From: Haematococcus lacustris
Taxonomy: Eukaryota > Chlorophyta > Chlorophyceae > Chlamydomonadales > Haematococcaceae
Reading direction: 5' to 3'
Length of the DNA stretch: 64,000 nucleotides
NCBI GenBank assembly: GCA_030144725.1
Contig: JASKMD010000028.1
Span: forward strand, 4,819,521 to 4,883,520
Shown here piece after piece: positions 33,821 to 61,334 of the stretch; within the stretch, counting starts at the first letter, position 1, and every line of letters starts with the position of its first letter. The notes beneath the pieces were generated by a model. The model was not told where the DNA came from. It saw only the letters and a list, made by a program, of their open reading frames with translations, and searched no databases. A program made the position numbers and the translations under genes.

Positions 33821-35870
33821 ATGGTGATTGGAACTCCATGTCCACCCATCGGGGGCCTCACGTTCATCAAAGGCGCGCCTTTCGCCGTCCCCGGCCCCCC
33901 AGGCCACGGTCGAGTGTTGGTCCTCGAGTTCTGGGCGACCTGGTGCGGGCCGTGCGTTCAGACGGTTCCTGTAAGTAGCACGATGTGATGCACCCGCTCC
34001 GTCGTCGTATCAGCGCAGGAACATACACACACTGTTTACACATCCTTGTCCCTTGCTTGTTCGCCTGTTGCAGCATCTCACTGAACTCCAGCATGCCTAC
34101 AGAGAGCGAGGGGTGACGGTGTTGGGAATCAGCACAGAGAACAATGTGCAAGTAAGCCTGATGCCGCCTGCACCCACACCGCACTCTGCCCAGATGCAAA
34201 TCCATCCGCTTTAGTGCACCATCCGCATTGGTGCACAACCCATCCGCATGAGCAGCCCCCTTGTCCCTCACTACGCCCTCCATTTGAGCTGGACCAGCAG
34301 TGGCCACTAGCGGGAATACTAGGGACCACTAGTGGCCTGACTCAGATGGTGTCAATGGGCTGTGTGGGGTATACCCTGTGCACATGGACATGGTGCATGA
34401 GTGCCTACCACCTACACTACTGCCTGACTGCGAGGGCTACTGTGTAGAGTTGGCATGAAAAACATGCGCTGGGCCTTGGGTGGCTTGTCTTGCAGCCGCT
34501 TGTAGCCCAGTGTAGTCGGCTAGGGACACACACCTTTCGGTTTCTTTGTCGGGCCCTTCTTTTGCTTGGCGCTGCCCTTTCGCTTCTACTTAGCCATTAC
34601 GCAATGTACTTTGAGACGGTCGTATGCCTTCTCTAGCAACTTGGGTTTCCCGGGTAATTGATGGAGTGATGTCACATGTAGAGACCAGCACAAAGTTCTA
34701 TGCAGCTTCTGCCAAGCCTTGGGTAGACTCTCCATGTGCTGCTATGTGCTGCTGATGCCAGTCTGACTCATTTGACTTTCTGTTCATTTGAGTTTTTGTC
34801 CGCATTAGCAGCCAAGGCTCATCACATGCATGACGGTCGTATATCTGCAGCCGTGTGCAGGCCAGTTGTCCTCCCTAACACGATGTATTATGTGTTCAGG
34901 CAGCTTCATTGTCACCATGCCTTGCCCATTCCCTAACAAAACATAACATTAAGAGCACATGCTACATGGTGCTCCCATCCGCGGCCATTGCAATGCAGAA
35001 AGTTCGGCAGTTTGTGGACAGCAAGGGCTCGACTATGGACTACACTGTAGCTGTCGACCTTGGCGGGGAAGCCACCGAAGGTCAGCCTGGCGAAGTGTAA
35101 CCAAGCCCACCACCATTTCTACTCGAGACCTCAGTTCATGACACACAGCAGCGGACAATGGAGCTGGCCAGCAAGCGGGCTGCCGCTTCATGCCGCTAGG
35201 CAGTTCCGGTCACAAGCACTTGTGGCAGGGGCAGGGCATACTGACCGCAAGGTAGCACCAGCCACACATGGTCCATTCTTGTCCCATCTAGTGCTCCCTC
35301 CCTGCCCTCTGCTGCGCCAAGCTTGCTTCAGCGGCACTGGCCCCTGCCGCAACCTGCGGTGATGCAGGATGCCAAGCCTGTGCCATGGGCCCCTCCTCAC
35401 CAGCTTGCAAGGCTGTCCCTGCTGCCGACAACCACACCTCACACAGGCAGCAAATCCCAACATGCAGGCTGTGACAAGCACTCAACATGGTTGTGGGCTG
35501 CTGTGTGCCTCTTTTTGTTGTGTCAGGTCTGTTGCGTGCTGCTGGTGCGAGAGGCATCCCCCACGCCTTCATCGTGGACGCATCAAACACCATCCGCTAC
35601 TCCGGCCATCCCATGGACCCCACCTTTCAAACAGCACTGCAGCAGGCCGTGGCCACTGCTGGTTCGGCTAGCTCAGGTGTTGGGCCAAATCCTGGTGGTG
35701 AGGCCCTGCCCCTCATATTCGCCAGTTTTGAGGAGTTGATGGGTATGAGCGTGAAGGAATTGAAGGGGCTACTGGCGGAACGGGGGATCAGCATGGCAGG
35801 TGCAGCAGAGAAAGCTGACCTTGCACGGCTGGTGCAGGAGCAGGCTAGCAAGGTGCAGTACTATAAATGA
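33821..35870 (+). CDS. TlpA/ResA-like redoxin with C-terminal SAP-like helix pair
   Basis: Predicted thiol-disulfide oxidoreductase with a thioredoxin fold. Exons: 33821-33970, 34074-34151, 34999-35080, 35527-35870 (654 nt, 217 aa). The start gives MVIGTPCPPIGGLTFIKG, the usual opening of TlpA-type redoxins. The active site is WCGPC (41-45), then VTVLGISTENN, and GIPHAF (113-118) holds the cis-Pro loop. After a Gly/Pro linker, the last 40 residues contain SVKELKGLLAERGISMAG and KADLARLV (about 178-205). This resembles the SAP-like helical domain seen at the C-terminus of MANF/CDNF and a few algal proteins. No transit or signal peptide is evident, so cytosol or nucleus is likely. Intron 2 holds a Fanzor-derived insertion and intron 3 a dispersed repeat. 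Confidence 0.82.
34250..34470 (-). repeat. conserved non-coding block of the Fanzor-like element (copy B) in redoxin intron 2
   Basis: Matches 31209-31545 and 37243-37480. The hairpin is kept at 34280-34349 with a 10-nt shorter loop. Substitutions are spread through the copy, so it is older than copies A and C. Confidence 0.75.
34471..34725 (-). mobile_element. internally deleted Fanzor-like derivative in redoxin intron 2
   Basis: About 30 nt matching the C-terminal coding end (GGCTTGTCTTGCAG, cf. 31630) are followed, after a short gap, by the reverse complement of the N-terminal coding end (start codon at 34595-34597, MAK then an in-frame stop, then KRKG) and by the 5' flank GAGTGATGTCACATGTAGAG also seen at 27212. 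Nearly all coding sequence is missing. Together with copy B upstream, the insertion spans about 34250-34725. Confidence 0.6.
35221..35371. repeat. dispersed repeat, second copy of 30309-30485
   Basis: Lies in redoxin intron 3. Shares several blocks of 12-20 identical bases in the same order with 30309-30485. Class unknown. Confidence 0.65.
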
Positions 35871-36055
35871 CATGCAGGCATTTAGCTGAAAAGCATTGTT
35901 ATGATTGTATAAGGACTGGATAGGAGCAGATAACGTAAGAGCTAGCAAGCCGCTGGCGCGCCCCTTCACCACCAACCTACCCATGCTTTTGAACACCATG
36001 GACCAAGTGACCAAGTAAAGCTCAATCACAAGCCTCTGCGCAGTTGCGATACGGA

Positions 36056-36775
36056 ATGTTGGCCGCTTCACGCCTCCCCACATCGCAGCGCGCCTTCTCT
36101 ACCACAAGCCGGCGCAGCTGTGTCCTGGTTCAGGCCAAGGTGTTGTGTCGCTGGACAGCCCGTCTGTATAATGGCTGTGCTGGCCTCATCTGTGCATCGC
36201 CATTTGCCCGCAGTTCAGCTATGCACCCCTTGTCGATGCGATAGGCAAGGAGATGATGAAGAAGGACATTCCCAAGGTCAAGGTTGGTGACACCGTGAAG
36301 GCTAACGTGGCGGTGGTGGAAGGCAAGGGTAAAACCCGGACGCAAAAGCTGGAGGGCACGATTATCGCAGAACACGGAGCCGGCATCAACAAGACGGTGT
36401 GTGCGAAGGCATATTTGAGTTTGCATACTGCTGTTGCGGCAGAGTTAATAATGGGATGCCCTGTGCAAATGCATGGCGTGCCTGCAGGTCACCTTCCGAC
36501 GAGTTTTCCAGGGCATTGGCATCGAGCTTATCATGCCCCTTCACAGCCCAGCTTTGCAGGGCTTTGAGCATGTGCGCACAGGGCGGGTGCGCCGCGCTAA
36601 ACTCTACTTCTTGCGCAGCCGTGTGGGCAAAGCTGCGAAGTTGAAGGAAGTGATTGTCAAGCGCGCAGCCAAGGTGCCCAAGGCAGCAGCGCCTAAGGCA
36701 GCAGCGCCTGAGGCAGCAGCACCTGAGGTAGCACCAGCTGCGACAGAGGCAGTGCCAGCAGAGCAGAAGGCATGA
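36056..36775 (+). CDS. PRPL19: plastid 50S ribosomal protein L19 (bL19c)
   Basis: Nucleus-encoded component of the plastid large ribosomal subunit. Exons: 36056-36139, 36214-36396, 36488-36775 (555 nt, 184 aa). The first exon encodes a Ser/Arg-rich transit peptide ending CVLVQA. The mature part shows the L19 pattern: [51 protein letters not shown] and the signature [12 protein letters not shown], followed by [10 protein letters not shown]. After the conserved domain there is an Ala/Pro/Lys/Glu tail of about 35 residues with three repeats of [10 protein letters not shown] type, which is not part of the bacterial protein. A TGTAA poly(A)-type signal lies at 36855-36859. Confidence 0.95.
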
Positions 36776-36854
36776 GGGTGCATCAAGCAGTTGCATGGCC
36801 ATGGGCTGTCTCACTGCAAGAGCCCACCCCCCCAGCGCTTTCACCAAACCTGGC

Positions 36855-36859
36855 TGTAA
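36855..36859 (+). terminator. TGTAA polyadenylation-type signal of L19
   Basis: TGTAA 80 nt after the L19 stop codon. This pentamer is the standard poly(A) signal in Chlamydomonadales. Further TGTAA copies follow near 36990 and 37081. Confidence 0.45.
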
Positions 36860-37242
36860 TGCAGAGGGCTGCATGCATTGCTGTTGTGTGACCGGGTACA
36901 CCTGTGTGGATGTGTTGTGACTCCAGCGCACCCACATATGCATGCGATATCTGGCAGGCTTTTCAGATGTGGGCACCCTTCACAGTCATGTAACCAGGAC
37001 TGATGGCAGTCAGCCTTCAGTGGGTTGTTTTACACCAAAGGCCATCAGTCATTAGAGCCTGCGCTCTTACCGGACCTTGCTGTAATGCACATTTCTGTAT
37101 GTATGAAGATATGTGCACTGTTACACGGTGGGCTACAGTACCTTTCCAGGAAATCTGGCAGGCATAGTGTACCTCACAGAAGGTCGTGTCTTGCCTAACT
37201 TCCTTGTGTCTCCTGCCATGTGTTCTGCATGTGCGGCCAAGC

Positions 37243-37480
37243 AGCCCCCTTGTCCCTCACTAGGGCCTCCATTTGAGCCGGACCAGTAGTGGCCACTAGC
37301 GTCCACTAACGGGAATACTAGGGATCACTAGTGGCCCGACTCAGATGGTGTTAATGGGCTGTGTGGGGTATACCCAATGGACATGGTGCATGAGTGCCTG
37401 CCACCTTCACTATTGCCTGACCGCGAGGGCTATTGTGTAGAATTGGCATGACAAACATACGCTTATTGTAAGCTGACTAG
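37243..37480 (-). repeat. conserved non-coding block of the Fanzor-like element (solo copy C)
   Basis: Almost identical to copy A (31209-31545) except for the internal stretch missing near the middle, and it ends at the same point, GCTTATTGTAAGCTGA. The hairpin is at 37269-37348 (80 nt). No coding remnant is attached, so the block seems able to exist alone. Confidence 0.75.
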
Positions 37481-37486
37481 TACAGC

Positions 37487-37510
37487 GGGCCCGTCCGACA
37501 GCGGACGGGG
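37487..37510. repeat. GC-rich inverted repeat CCCGTCCG/CGGACGGG
   Basis: An 8-bp perfect stem with a 4-nt loop, 7 bp past the end of copy C. A very similar stem (CCCGTCC/GGACGGG with the same GGGCCC lead) lies at 7251-7273 in CCT2 intron 10. Confidence 0.5.
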
Positions 37511-37852
37511 CAGACGGACCTCCGGCCACAATGCTCTTGCACCAGTCCTTGCACCAGCTCTTGCACCAGGCCACAGTGCTGAGCGCTGAGTCTAACTGCT
37601 GGATGTGTGAGTTTGAGTGCTGAGTCTGAGTAAGTCAGTCAGGGCCAGCAGGCTATGCAGCAAACACCTCACTGTACACAACATAACCTGTAGGGTTGGC
37701 CTAAAGCGTATGCGGCGACTATAATGATGGTAGATACGTATGTATATACTGTATGCATAGGTCCGTAGGGCGAACCGTAGGTGCAAGGTCATCATTCTGC
37801 AAAAGTGAGTATGTAGGCAAAAGTGAGTATGCACAACAACCATAATAACTCC

Positions 37853-40455
37853 CACCCTGCTGCTGCCCTACCCTGCCCGGCTGCCCTGCTGCTGCCCTAC
37901 CCTGCCCGGCTGCCCTGCTGCTGCCCTACCCTGACCGGCTGCCCTGATGCCCTGCTGCGCTGCTGCTGTCCTACCCTGATGGCTGCCCAGCTGCCCTGCT
38001 GCTGCCCTACCCTGACCGGCTGCCTGGCTTCCCTGCTGCTGCCCTACCCTGACCGGCTGCCCTGCTGCCCTGCTCCTACCCTACCCTGTCCGGCTGCCGT
38101 GCTGCTGCCCCACCCTGACCGGCTGCCCTGCTCCTATCCTACCCTGTCCAGCTGCCCTGCTGCTGCCCTGCCCTGCCCGGCTGCCCTGCTGCTGCCCTAC
38201 CCTGACCGGCTGCGCTGCTGCAGCCCTACCCTGACCGGCTGCCCTGATGCCCTGCTGCTGCCCTACCCTGACCGGCTGCCTGGCTTCCCTGCTGCTGCCC
38301 TACCCTGACCGGCTGACCTGCTGCCCTGCTGCTGCCCTGCTCCTACCCTACCCTGTCCGGCTGCCGTGCTGCTGCCCCACCCTGACCGGCTGCCCTGCTC
38401 CTATCCTACCCTGTCCGGCTGCCCTGCTGCTGCCCTACCCTGACCGGCTGCCCTGATGCCGTGCTGCGCTGCTGCTGCCCTACCCTGATGGCTGCCCGGC
38501 TGCCCTGCTGCTGCCCTACCCTGCCCTGCTGCCCTGCTGCTGCCCTACCCTGACCGGCTGCCCTGATGCCCTGCTGCTGCCCTACCCTGACCGGCTGCCT
38601 GGCTTCCCTGCTGCTGCCCTACCCTGACCGGCTGCCCTGCTGCCCTGCTGCTGCCCTGCTCCTACCCTACCCTGACCGGCTGCCGTGCTGCTGCCCCACC
38701 CTGACCGGCTGCCCTGCTCCTATCCTACCCTGTCCGGCTGCCCTGCTGCTGCCCTACCCTGACCGGCTGCCCTGATGCCGTGCTGCGCTGCTGCTGCCCT
38801 ACCCTGATGGCTGCCCGGCTGCCCTGCTGCTGCCCTACCCTGACCGGCTGCCCTGATGCCCTGCTGCTGCCCTACCCTGCCCAGCTGCTGCCCTACCCTG
38901 ACTTGCTGCCCTGCTGCTGCCCTACCCGGACCGGCATCCCGGCTGCCCTGCTGCTGCCCTACCCGGACCGGCATCCCGGCTGCCCTGCTGCTGCCCTACC
39001 CTGACCGGCTGCCTTGATGCCGTGCTGCGCTGCTGCTGCCCTACCCTGATGGCTGCCCAGCTGCCCTGCTGCTGCCCTACCCTGACCGGCTGCCTGGCTT
39101 CCCTGCTGCTGCCCTACCCTGACCGGCTGCCCTGCTCCTACCCTACCCTGTCCGGCTGCCGTGCTGCTGCCCCACCCTGACCGGCTGCCCTGCTCCTATC
39201 CTACCCTGTCCAGCTGCCCTGCTGCTGCCCTGCCCTGCCCGGCTGCCCTGCTGCTGCCCTACCCTGACCGGCTGCGCTGCTGCAGCCCTACCCTGACCGG
39301 CTGCCCTGATGCCCTGCTGCTGCCCTACCCTGACCGGCTGCCTGGCTTCCCTGCTGCTGCCCTACCCTGACCGGCTGCCCTGCTGCTGCCCTGCTCCTAC
39401 CCTACCCTGTCCGGCTGCCGTGCTGCTGCCCCACCCTGACCGGCTGCCCTGCTCCTATCCTACCCTGTCTGGCTGCGCTGCTGCTGCCCTACCCTGACCG
39501 GCTGCCCTGATGCCCTGCTGCGCTGCTGCTGCCCTACCCTGATGGCTGCCCGGCTGCCCTGCTGCTGCCCTACCCTGACCGGCTGCGCTGCTGCAGCCCT
39601 ACCCTGACCGGCTGCCCTGATGCCCTGCTGCTGCCCTACCCTGACCGGCTGCCTGGCTTCCCTGCTGCTGCCCTACCCTGACCGGCTGCCCTGCTGCCCT
39701 GCTGCTGCCCTGCTCCTACCCTACCCTGTCCGGCTGCCGTGCTGCTGCCCCACCCTGACCGGCTGCCCTGCTCCTATCCTACCCTGTCTGGCTGCGCTGC
39801 TGCTGCCCTACCCTGACCGGTTGCCCTGATGCCCTGCTGCGCTGCTGCTGCCCTACCCTGATGGCTGCCCGGCTGCCCGGCTGCTGACCTACTCTGCCCG
39901 GCTGCCCTGCAACTGCCCTACCCTGTCCGGCTGCCCTGCTGCTGCCCTACCCTGACCGGCTGCCCTGCTGCTGCCCTACCCTGACCGGCTGCGCTGCTGC
40001 AGCCCTACCCTGACCGGCTGCCCTGATGCCCTACTGCTGCCCTGCTCCTACCCTACCCTGTTCGGCTGCCGTGCTGCTGCCCCACCCTGACCGGCTGCCC
40101 TGCTCCTATCCTACCCTGTCTGGCTGCGCTGCTGCTGCCCTACCCTGACCGGCTGCCCTGATGCCCTGCTGCGCTGCTGCTGCCCTACCCTGATGGCTGC
40201 CCGGCTGCCCGGCTGCTGACCTACTCTGCCCGGCTGCCCTGCAACTGCCCTGCCCTGCCCGGCTGCCCTGCTGCTGCCCGACCCTGACCGGCTGCCCTGA
40301 TGCCCTGCTGCTGCCCTACCCTGCCCAGCTGCTGCCCTACCCTGACTTGCTGCCCTGCTGCTGCCCTACACGGACCGGCATCCCGGCTGCCCTGCTGCTG
40401 CCCTACCCTGATGGCTGCCCGGCTGCCCTGCTGCTGCCCTACCCTGACCGGCTGC
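37853..40455. repeat. satellite array, about 29-bp unit with higher-order organisation
   Basis: About 2.6 kb of tandem variants of CTGCTGCCCTACCCTGACCGG. Marker variants such as GGCTGCCTGGCTTCCCTGC recur near 38020, 38278, 38597, 39090, 39340 and 39650, spacing roughly 250, 320 and 490 bp. The array has therefore been expanded in multi-unit blocks. It is open in several frames over long distances because the unit lacks stops. These are not genes. Confidence 0.95.
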
Positions 40456-41136
40456 CCGTCCGCCATGTCCGGGTCTCGTCGCCACATTCCTCGTATGCAT
40501 CATTAGGTGGTTCCCGTGCAATGACTGTCATGGCTGGCTGGCTGCATATCGCAGCGACTTGCATTTGACCCGCGGTTACGGACACACCGCAGTTACGGTG
40601 AATTGTGCGCCCTGCATGCTTTGCACTATCACGGTCAAACCTTTGGTATTCGGGGTACGCTACGTATACCCTGTGTACAAAGCCCCATCGTTACAGCGTG
40701 GCCTGGCACGGCTTGAAGGCCAGCTGCAATCATCCAGCCTACTTGTCGCAATGCCCTGTTAGAGCGGCACGGAGGAGGGTCGCATGAGGAGGCTATTGGA
40801 GCTGGCTACGCAGTGACTCGTCAGCAGCCGCAGCCAAATGTGGCCGCAGCCATCGTTGGACTTGACTCGTTTGACTTTTGGCTGTGAACCGTTTGACTTT
40901 AGACCGTCCGCTGACTTTGAACTATCTCTGCGCTGGCTGCATCGCCATCGTTTGCTGAGCCAGGTTCGCTGGTAGCTACTATTTGTGGGGCATTAGAACC
41001 GCAGATCGGAAGTCGATCTCACGGCACAGTGCATCTTTCGCGATTCTGTGCGGAGGGAGTCCTTACATAATTATTGCGAGGCTGTGCGCGCAATCGCAGG
41101 CCGTTCCGCCGACCCCCCCCCCTAGCAGTTTTAATA
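40456..41136. other. intergenic region, nothing recognised
   Basis: About 680 nt between the satellite and the next transposon remnant. No exon or repeat array was recognised. Confidence 0.6.
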
Positions 41137-41475
41137 GTATAGATAACAGCTCAAATGGGGGGCACACTACTGTGCCAAAGCAGGCTGCTGCTGCTGCTCC
41201 TGGGCCTTTGATGGCTTGTCTTGCAGCTGCTTGTAGCCCAGGCCATGGTACTCCTTGCCCTTGGCTGGCAGAGCTTCCTGCTCAGGCCAGTAGCACAGCT
41301 CCAGCGGGCGCCACCTGCTCTCCCCAGTGCGCTGCATGTTCAGCGCTGCATCGCAGTCCCTTTCCTGCCCTTCCGCTTCTTCTCAGCCATCACGCGATGA
41401 GCATTAAGGCGGGCGGTGGCTTTTTCAAGCAGGTAGGGGGTTTCCCGAACTACTGATGGAGTGATGAAGGGGCGT
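41137..41475 (-). mobile_element. internally deleted Fanzor-like derivative (C-terminus joined to N-terminus)
   Basis: 41150-41355 is nearly identical to 31562-31775 (stop codon, Gln-rich end, GESRWRPLELC region up to MQR). At about 41358 it switches directly to the N-terminal coding end (Lys/Arg-rich, start codon at 41389-41391) and then to the 5' flank. The whole nuclease middle is gone. It is therefore a non-autonomous deletion product of the same family. Confidence 0.75.
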
Positions 41476-41625
41476 GCACAGAGAACAATGTGCAAGTAAG
41501 CCTGATGCCGCCTACACCTACACTGCACTCTGCCTCTCTGTCTGTGTACTTTGAGTCCAGGCAGCTTCATCGTCACCATGCCTTGCCCTTCGTGCCCTGT
41601 GTGCGGCCAAGCAGCCTAACGGCTT
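41476..41625. repeat. captured copy of redoxin exon 2 end and intron sequence
   Basis: 41476-41535 repeats 34135-34195: the last codons of redoxin exon 2, its donor site and the first intron bases (ACAGAGAACAATGTGCAAG and on). 41560-41590 repeats 34898-34925 (CAGGCAGCTTCAT.GTCACCATG). Both source pieces flank the Fanzor-derived insertion in the redoxin gene. Confidence 0.7.
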
Positions 41626-42787
41626 GAGTCATGTACGCCATCTCTACCCAGCAAGTGTGGAGTGTGCATGTGGTTGCCTGGCCTGTGGACGGTCACTGTC
41701 TGGGCCCCACAGCAGAAGAAGCGCAAGCCAGAAAACGCCACAGATGGCAGATCCACGGACAGCATGGACGGCTTGCATCTTCTAAACTGGCTTGCATGTC
41801 TGACCTCTGGCAAACTAAGTATTTCTGCATGTCAAACAGTGCAGGCCTACAATCAAGCCGCGTAGGCTGAGAACCAGCGGCATCCGCTCAGTTTCACTGA
41901 CGATGAAACTCTTTCACATTTTCACATGAAACACTTTCATTTCATTGAAAATTGAAAATCTGAAGATTCCCAAGCCTGGTCTGGGGTTGATGTGATAGAC
42001 ATGCGCTGACAAAAACCAACACTGACCCCACACACGCAGTTTCACGAGCTGCCAGCTGGGCTGCTCACGGGGGTTCTTATACCCATGTGGTCGGCTTGCG
42101 TACATGACGACGTTGATAGCTTGCGCATATTCACCATCATGAAGAGGGGGCATGTGTGAAGCATACTAGTCAGACGACGTCTGACTCAACCTGTTATGCT
42201 TGCCATGCATCTGCTGGCATAATGCACATGGATGTAACTTGCAAGCATGCAAATATCGTAGCCCATGCATCAGACGACCTCCATGGGTCAGGGCCACAGG
42301 TTCGTGTGGGTCCAGAAAGATATATCTCGGCGCATTTCCGGCGATGATGGTTATAATCATGGAAGTGTGCCGTCGTTGCATGGCTGCTGCAGCAGGTCAT
42401 ATGATTATCTCTGGGGGGTTGGGCTTGCGTATGTGACGCATTGTCGACCCAGCATCAGAGGGCTTGAATGGAGCAAAGGCACCTGCATCATGTAGCCCAT
42501 GGGCATGCGTGAGTATACCACTGAACAAGGATGGCATATGAAACTCGCATGCATAGTTTGATCAAGCATTGCAACACTGGGTGGTTTGCCAGGCAGTTGT
42601 CATTGACCACAACAGGCCCACCCGAGCAATCAGCCCCGACCTGGAAAGCAGCAGGGTTAAGAAACGTGCTAGGCATCGCCAACATGCCTATTGCCAAGCA
42701 ATGAGAGATGCCTATTGTCCAGCAATGAGGAGGCAGCCTTGCAGGCACACAGCTTGACTGGTATCTAGTGGGTCGGACCATGACCAC
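41626..42787. other. intergenic region before the MBO2 3' end, no gene seen
   Basis: No convincing exon. A 19-bp near-perfect palindrome AGTCAGACG-A-CGTCTGACT lies at 42168-42186. Around 41900-41960 the sequence is AT-richer with repeats of TTTCA/TGAAA. The MBO2 3' UTR probably occupies the right end. Confidence 0.55.
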
Positions 42788-59808
<17,021 letters not shown>

Positions 59809-60949
59809 CCAAGCAGCCAGAGGGAAACGCTGCGAGTGGCGACCACAGCGGACGCGAGGCATACCTATCACCCCACTGCATCAGGCACAGCGGCGCGAGT
59901 GGCAAGGGACGAATGGAGGAGAGTCGCGAACACGGCAGACACGAGGCACATCATCACCACAACAGCAGCAGCAGGTGTAGCGAGTATCTGTTAGGCCAGT
60001 AGGCGGCGCTTGCTGATCCCGACGCTCCGTGTTTACAGCTGACATGCATGGCTGCCTGTCGAATGCTCACCACATGTCTGATCCCGCGTCCCCTTCCCGC
60101 CCCGCCCCGCCCCGCCTCGCCACCGTCATGGGCATACCAAAGCCTCAAGACACCAGCCCACTCCACGTGCTTACTGGACCGGAAGCAGTGGCCCGGCTGT
60201 CGTCATGTCTGACGGCCTGGCGCTGTCACCACTAGTAGTCCATCAGGGTATGCGTATGATCAGGCCTCTCCACGTGCCTTGCAAGGCCTGCGGAGCCCCT
60301 GGTGAGCTGGGCCATGCTGCGCTCAGCAGCTGATGCTCCACTGCTGACAGCGCCAACAGCATCAACCCACCCTGTTGCACCTGCCCTGCCCTATTGCACC
60401 TGCCCTGTTTGTAGGTATGCACACCCCCTCTAGCAAGCAGATATCGGTTTGGAGGCTCAGATCGGCGACTAGACCCTGCTATACCACGCTAGCCTAACCA
60501 TGCATGCATTTGAATGAACGGGTTTGGACCGCCTTTGCACTAAGCAGTGCTGAGTGAGCACACTGCACGATAAGTGGTTGAACACTTTGCATCGCTTAGT
60601 TGACAGTGCTCTCAATCCGGGGATATGCGACACTTGAGCAGAAACCATGTGGCTGAGACGCGGCGTCGTTATGATTACCATGGGTGGGTTCTCCATCAGT
60701 TGGGACCGGCTAAGAAACAGGCAGGGAGCGGTGGGTAGGGGTGGGGACAGGGGCCGGGCGCATTGGTTCTTACATTCTTCTTCAGCCCCAAGACTCATCC
60801 AACCCCAGCTGACTAAACCTTAACCCGGTGTGGGGATTAGCCCCACTGAATCCCTACACGTTGCATCGTAGCATGCACACAGTGTGTAAACCTCAAACGT
60901 CGGGGTGTAGTGCGCCAGTGTCCATTTGTTTTGACTTCAACTGGGAACC
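59809..60949. other. intergenic region downstream of RUVBL1, nothing recognised
   Basis: About 1.1 kb. It contains the RUVBL1 3' UTR. No exon, tRNA or repeat array was recognised. Confidence 0.55.
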
Positions 60950-61240
60950 ATGGCACTGAGCTCTCGGCGTTACCGCCTTCAACGCGTCGAGAGCAGCTAC
61001 ATAGGAAGCCGCCGACACAACATGAAGTCCGGGCACCGGGCAAGGCGTGATCATGACGAGGAGCCCCGGGCAAAGCGCCCATCAGTTACGTCTGGTGCTG
61101 CACGTACGGCCGCAACTGCGTCTCCGCGACAGTGCACTATTGCAGCTGCGGGACATCCGTATCACGTGATGGAGCCGGAGTGGCCGGGCGCCGGTCGAAG
61201 AAGTGACAATGTGAGCGATAGCCACGCCGCCAGAGATTAA
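60950..61240 (+). CDS. hypothetical basic 96-aa protein
   Basis: Open from an ATG in a good context (accATGG) to TAA. The first 40 residues are Arg/Ser/His-rich (MALSSRRYRLQRVESSYIGS) and the composition is not repetitive. No splice donor is required, though the last third could be intronic. No homologue is recognised. It lies 94 bp before the next gene and could instead be its 5' leader region. Confidence 0.3.
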   Translation: MALSSRRYRLQRVESSYIGSRRHNMKSGHRARRDHDEEPRAKRPSVTSGAARTAATASPRQCTIAAAGHPYHVMEPEWPGAGRRSDNVSDSHAARD

Positions 61241-61334
61241 TTCAAATGCCCTGCAACTCCTCGCAGCGCACAGTTGCTCGCCCCAGCCTCTTCTCACTGC
61301 CCCAAGTCCGTAGCGCTCGTTCCCCTCTTTCAAG

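Noticed and set aside
37853..40455. CRISPR-like array
   Set aside because: Units are contiguous without unique spacers and the genome is eukaryotic.
37823..40506. Series of 60-160-codon open frames of CCCPTLTGCPA type
   Set aside because: Products of the satellite unit. No start context, no variation pattern of a coding gene.
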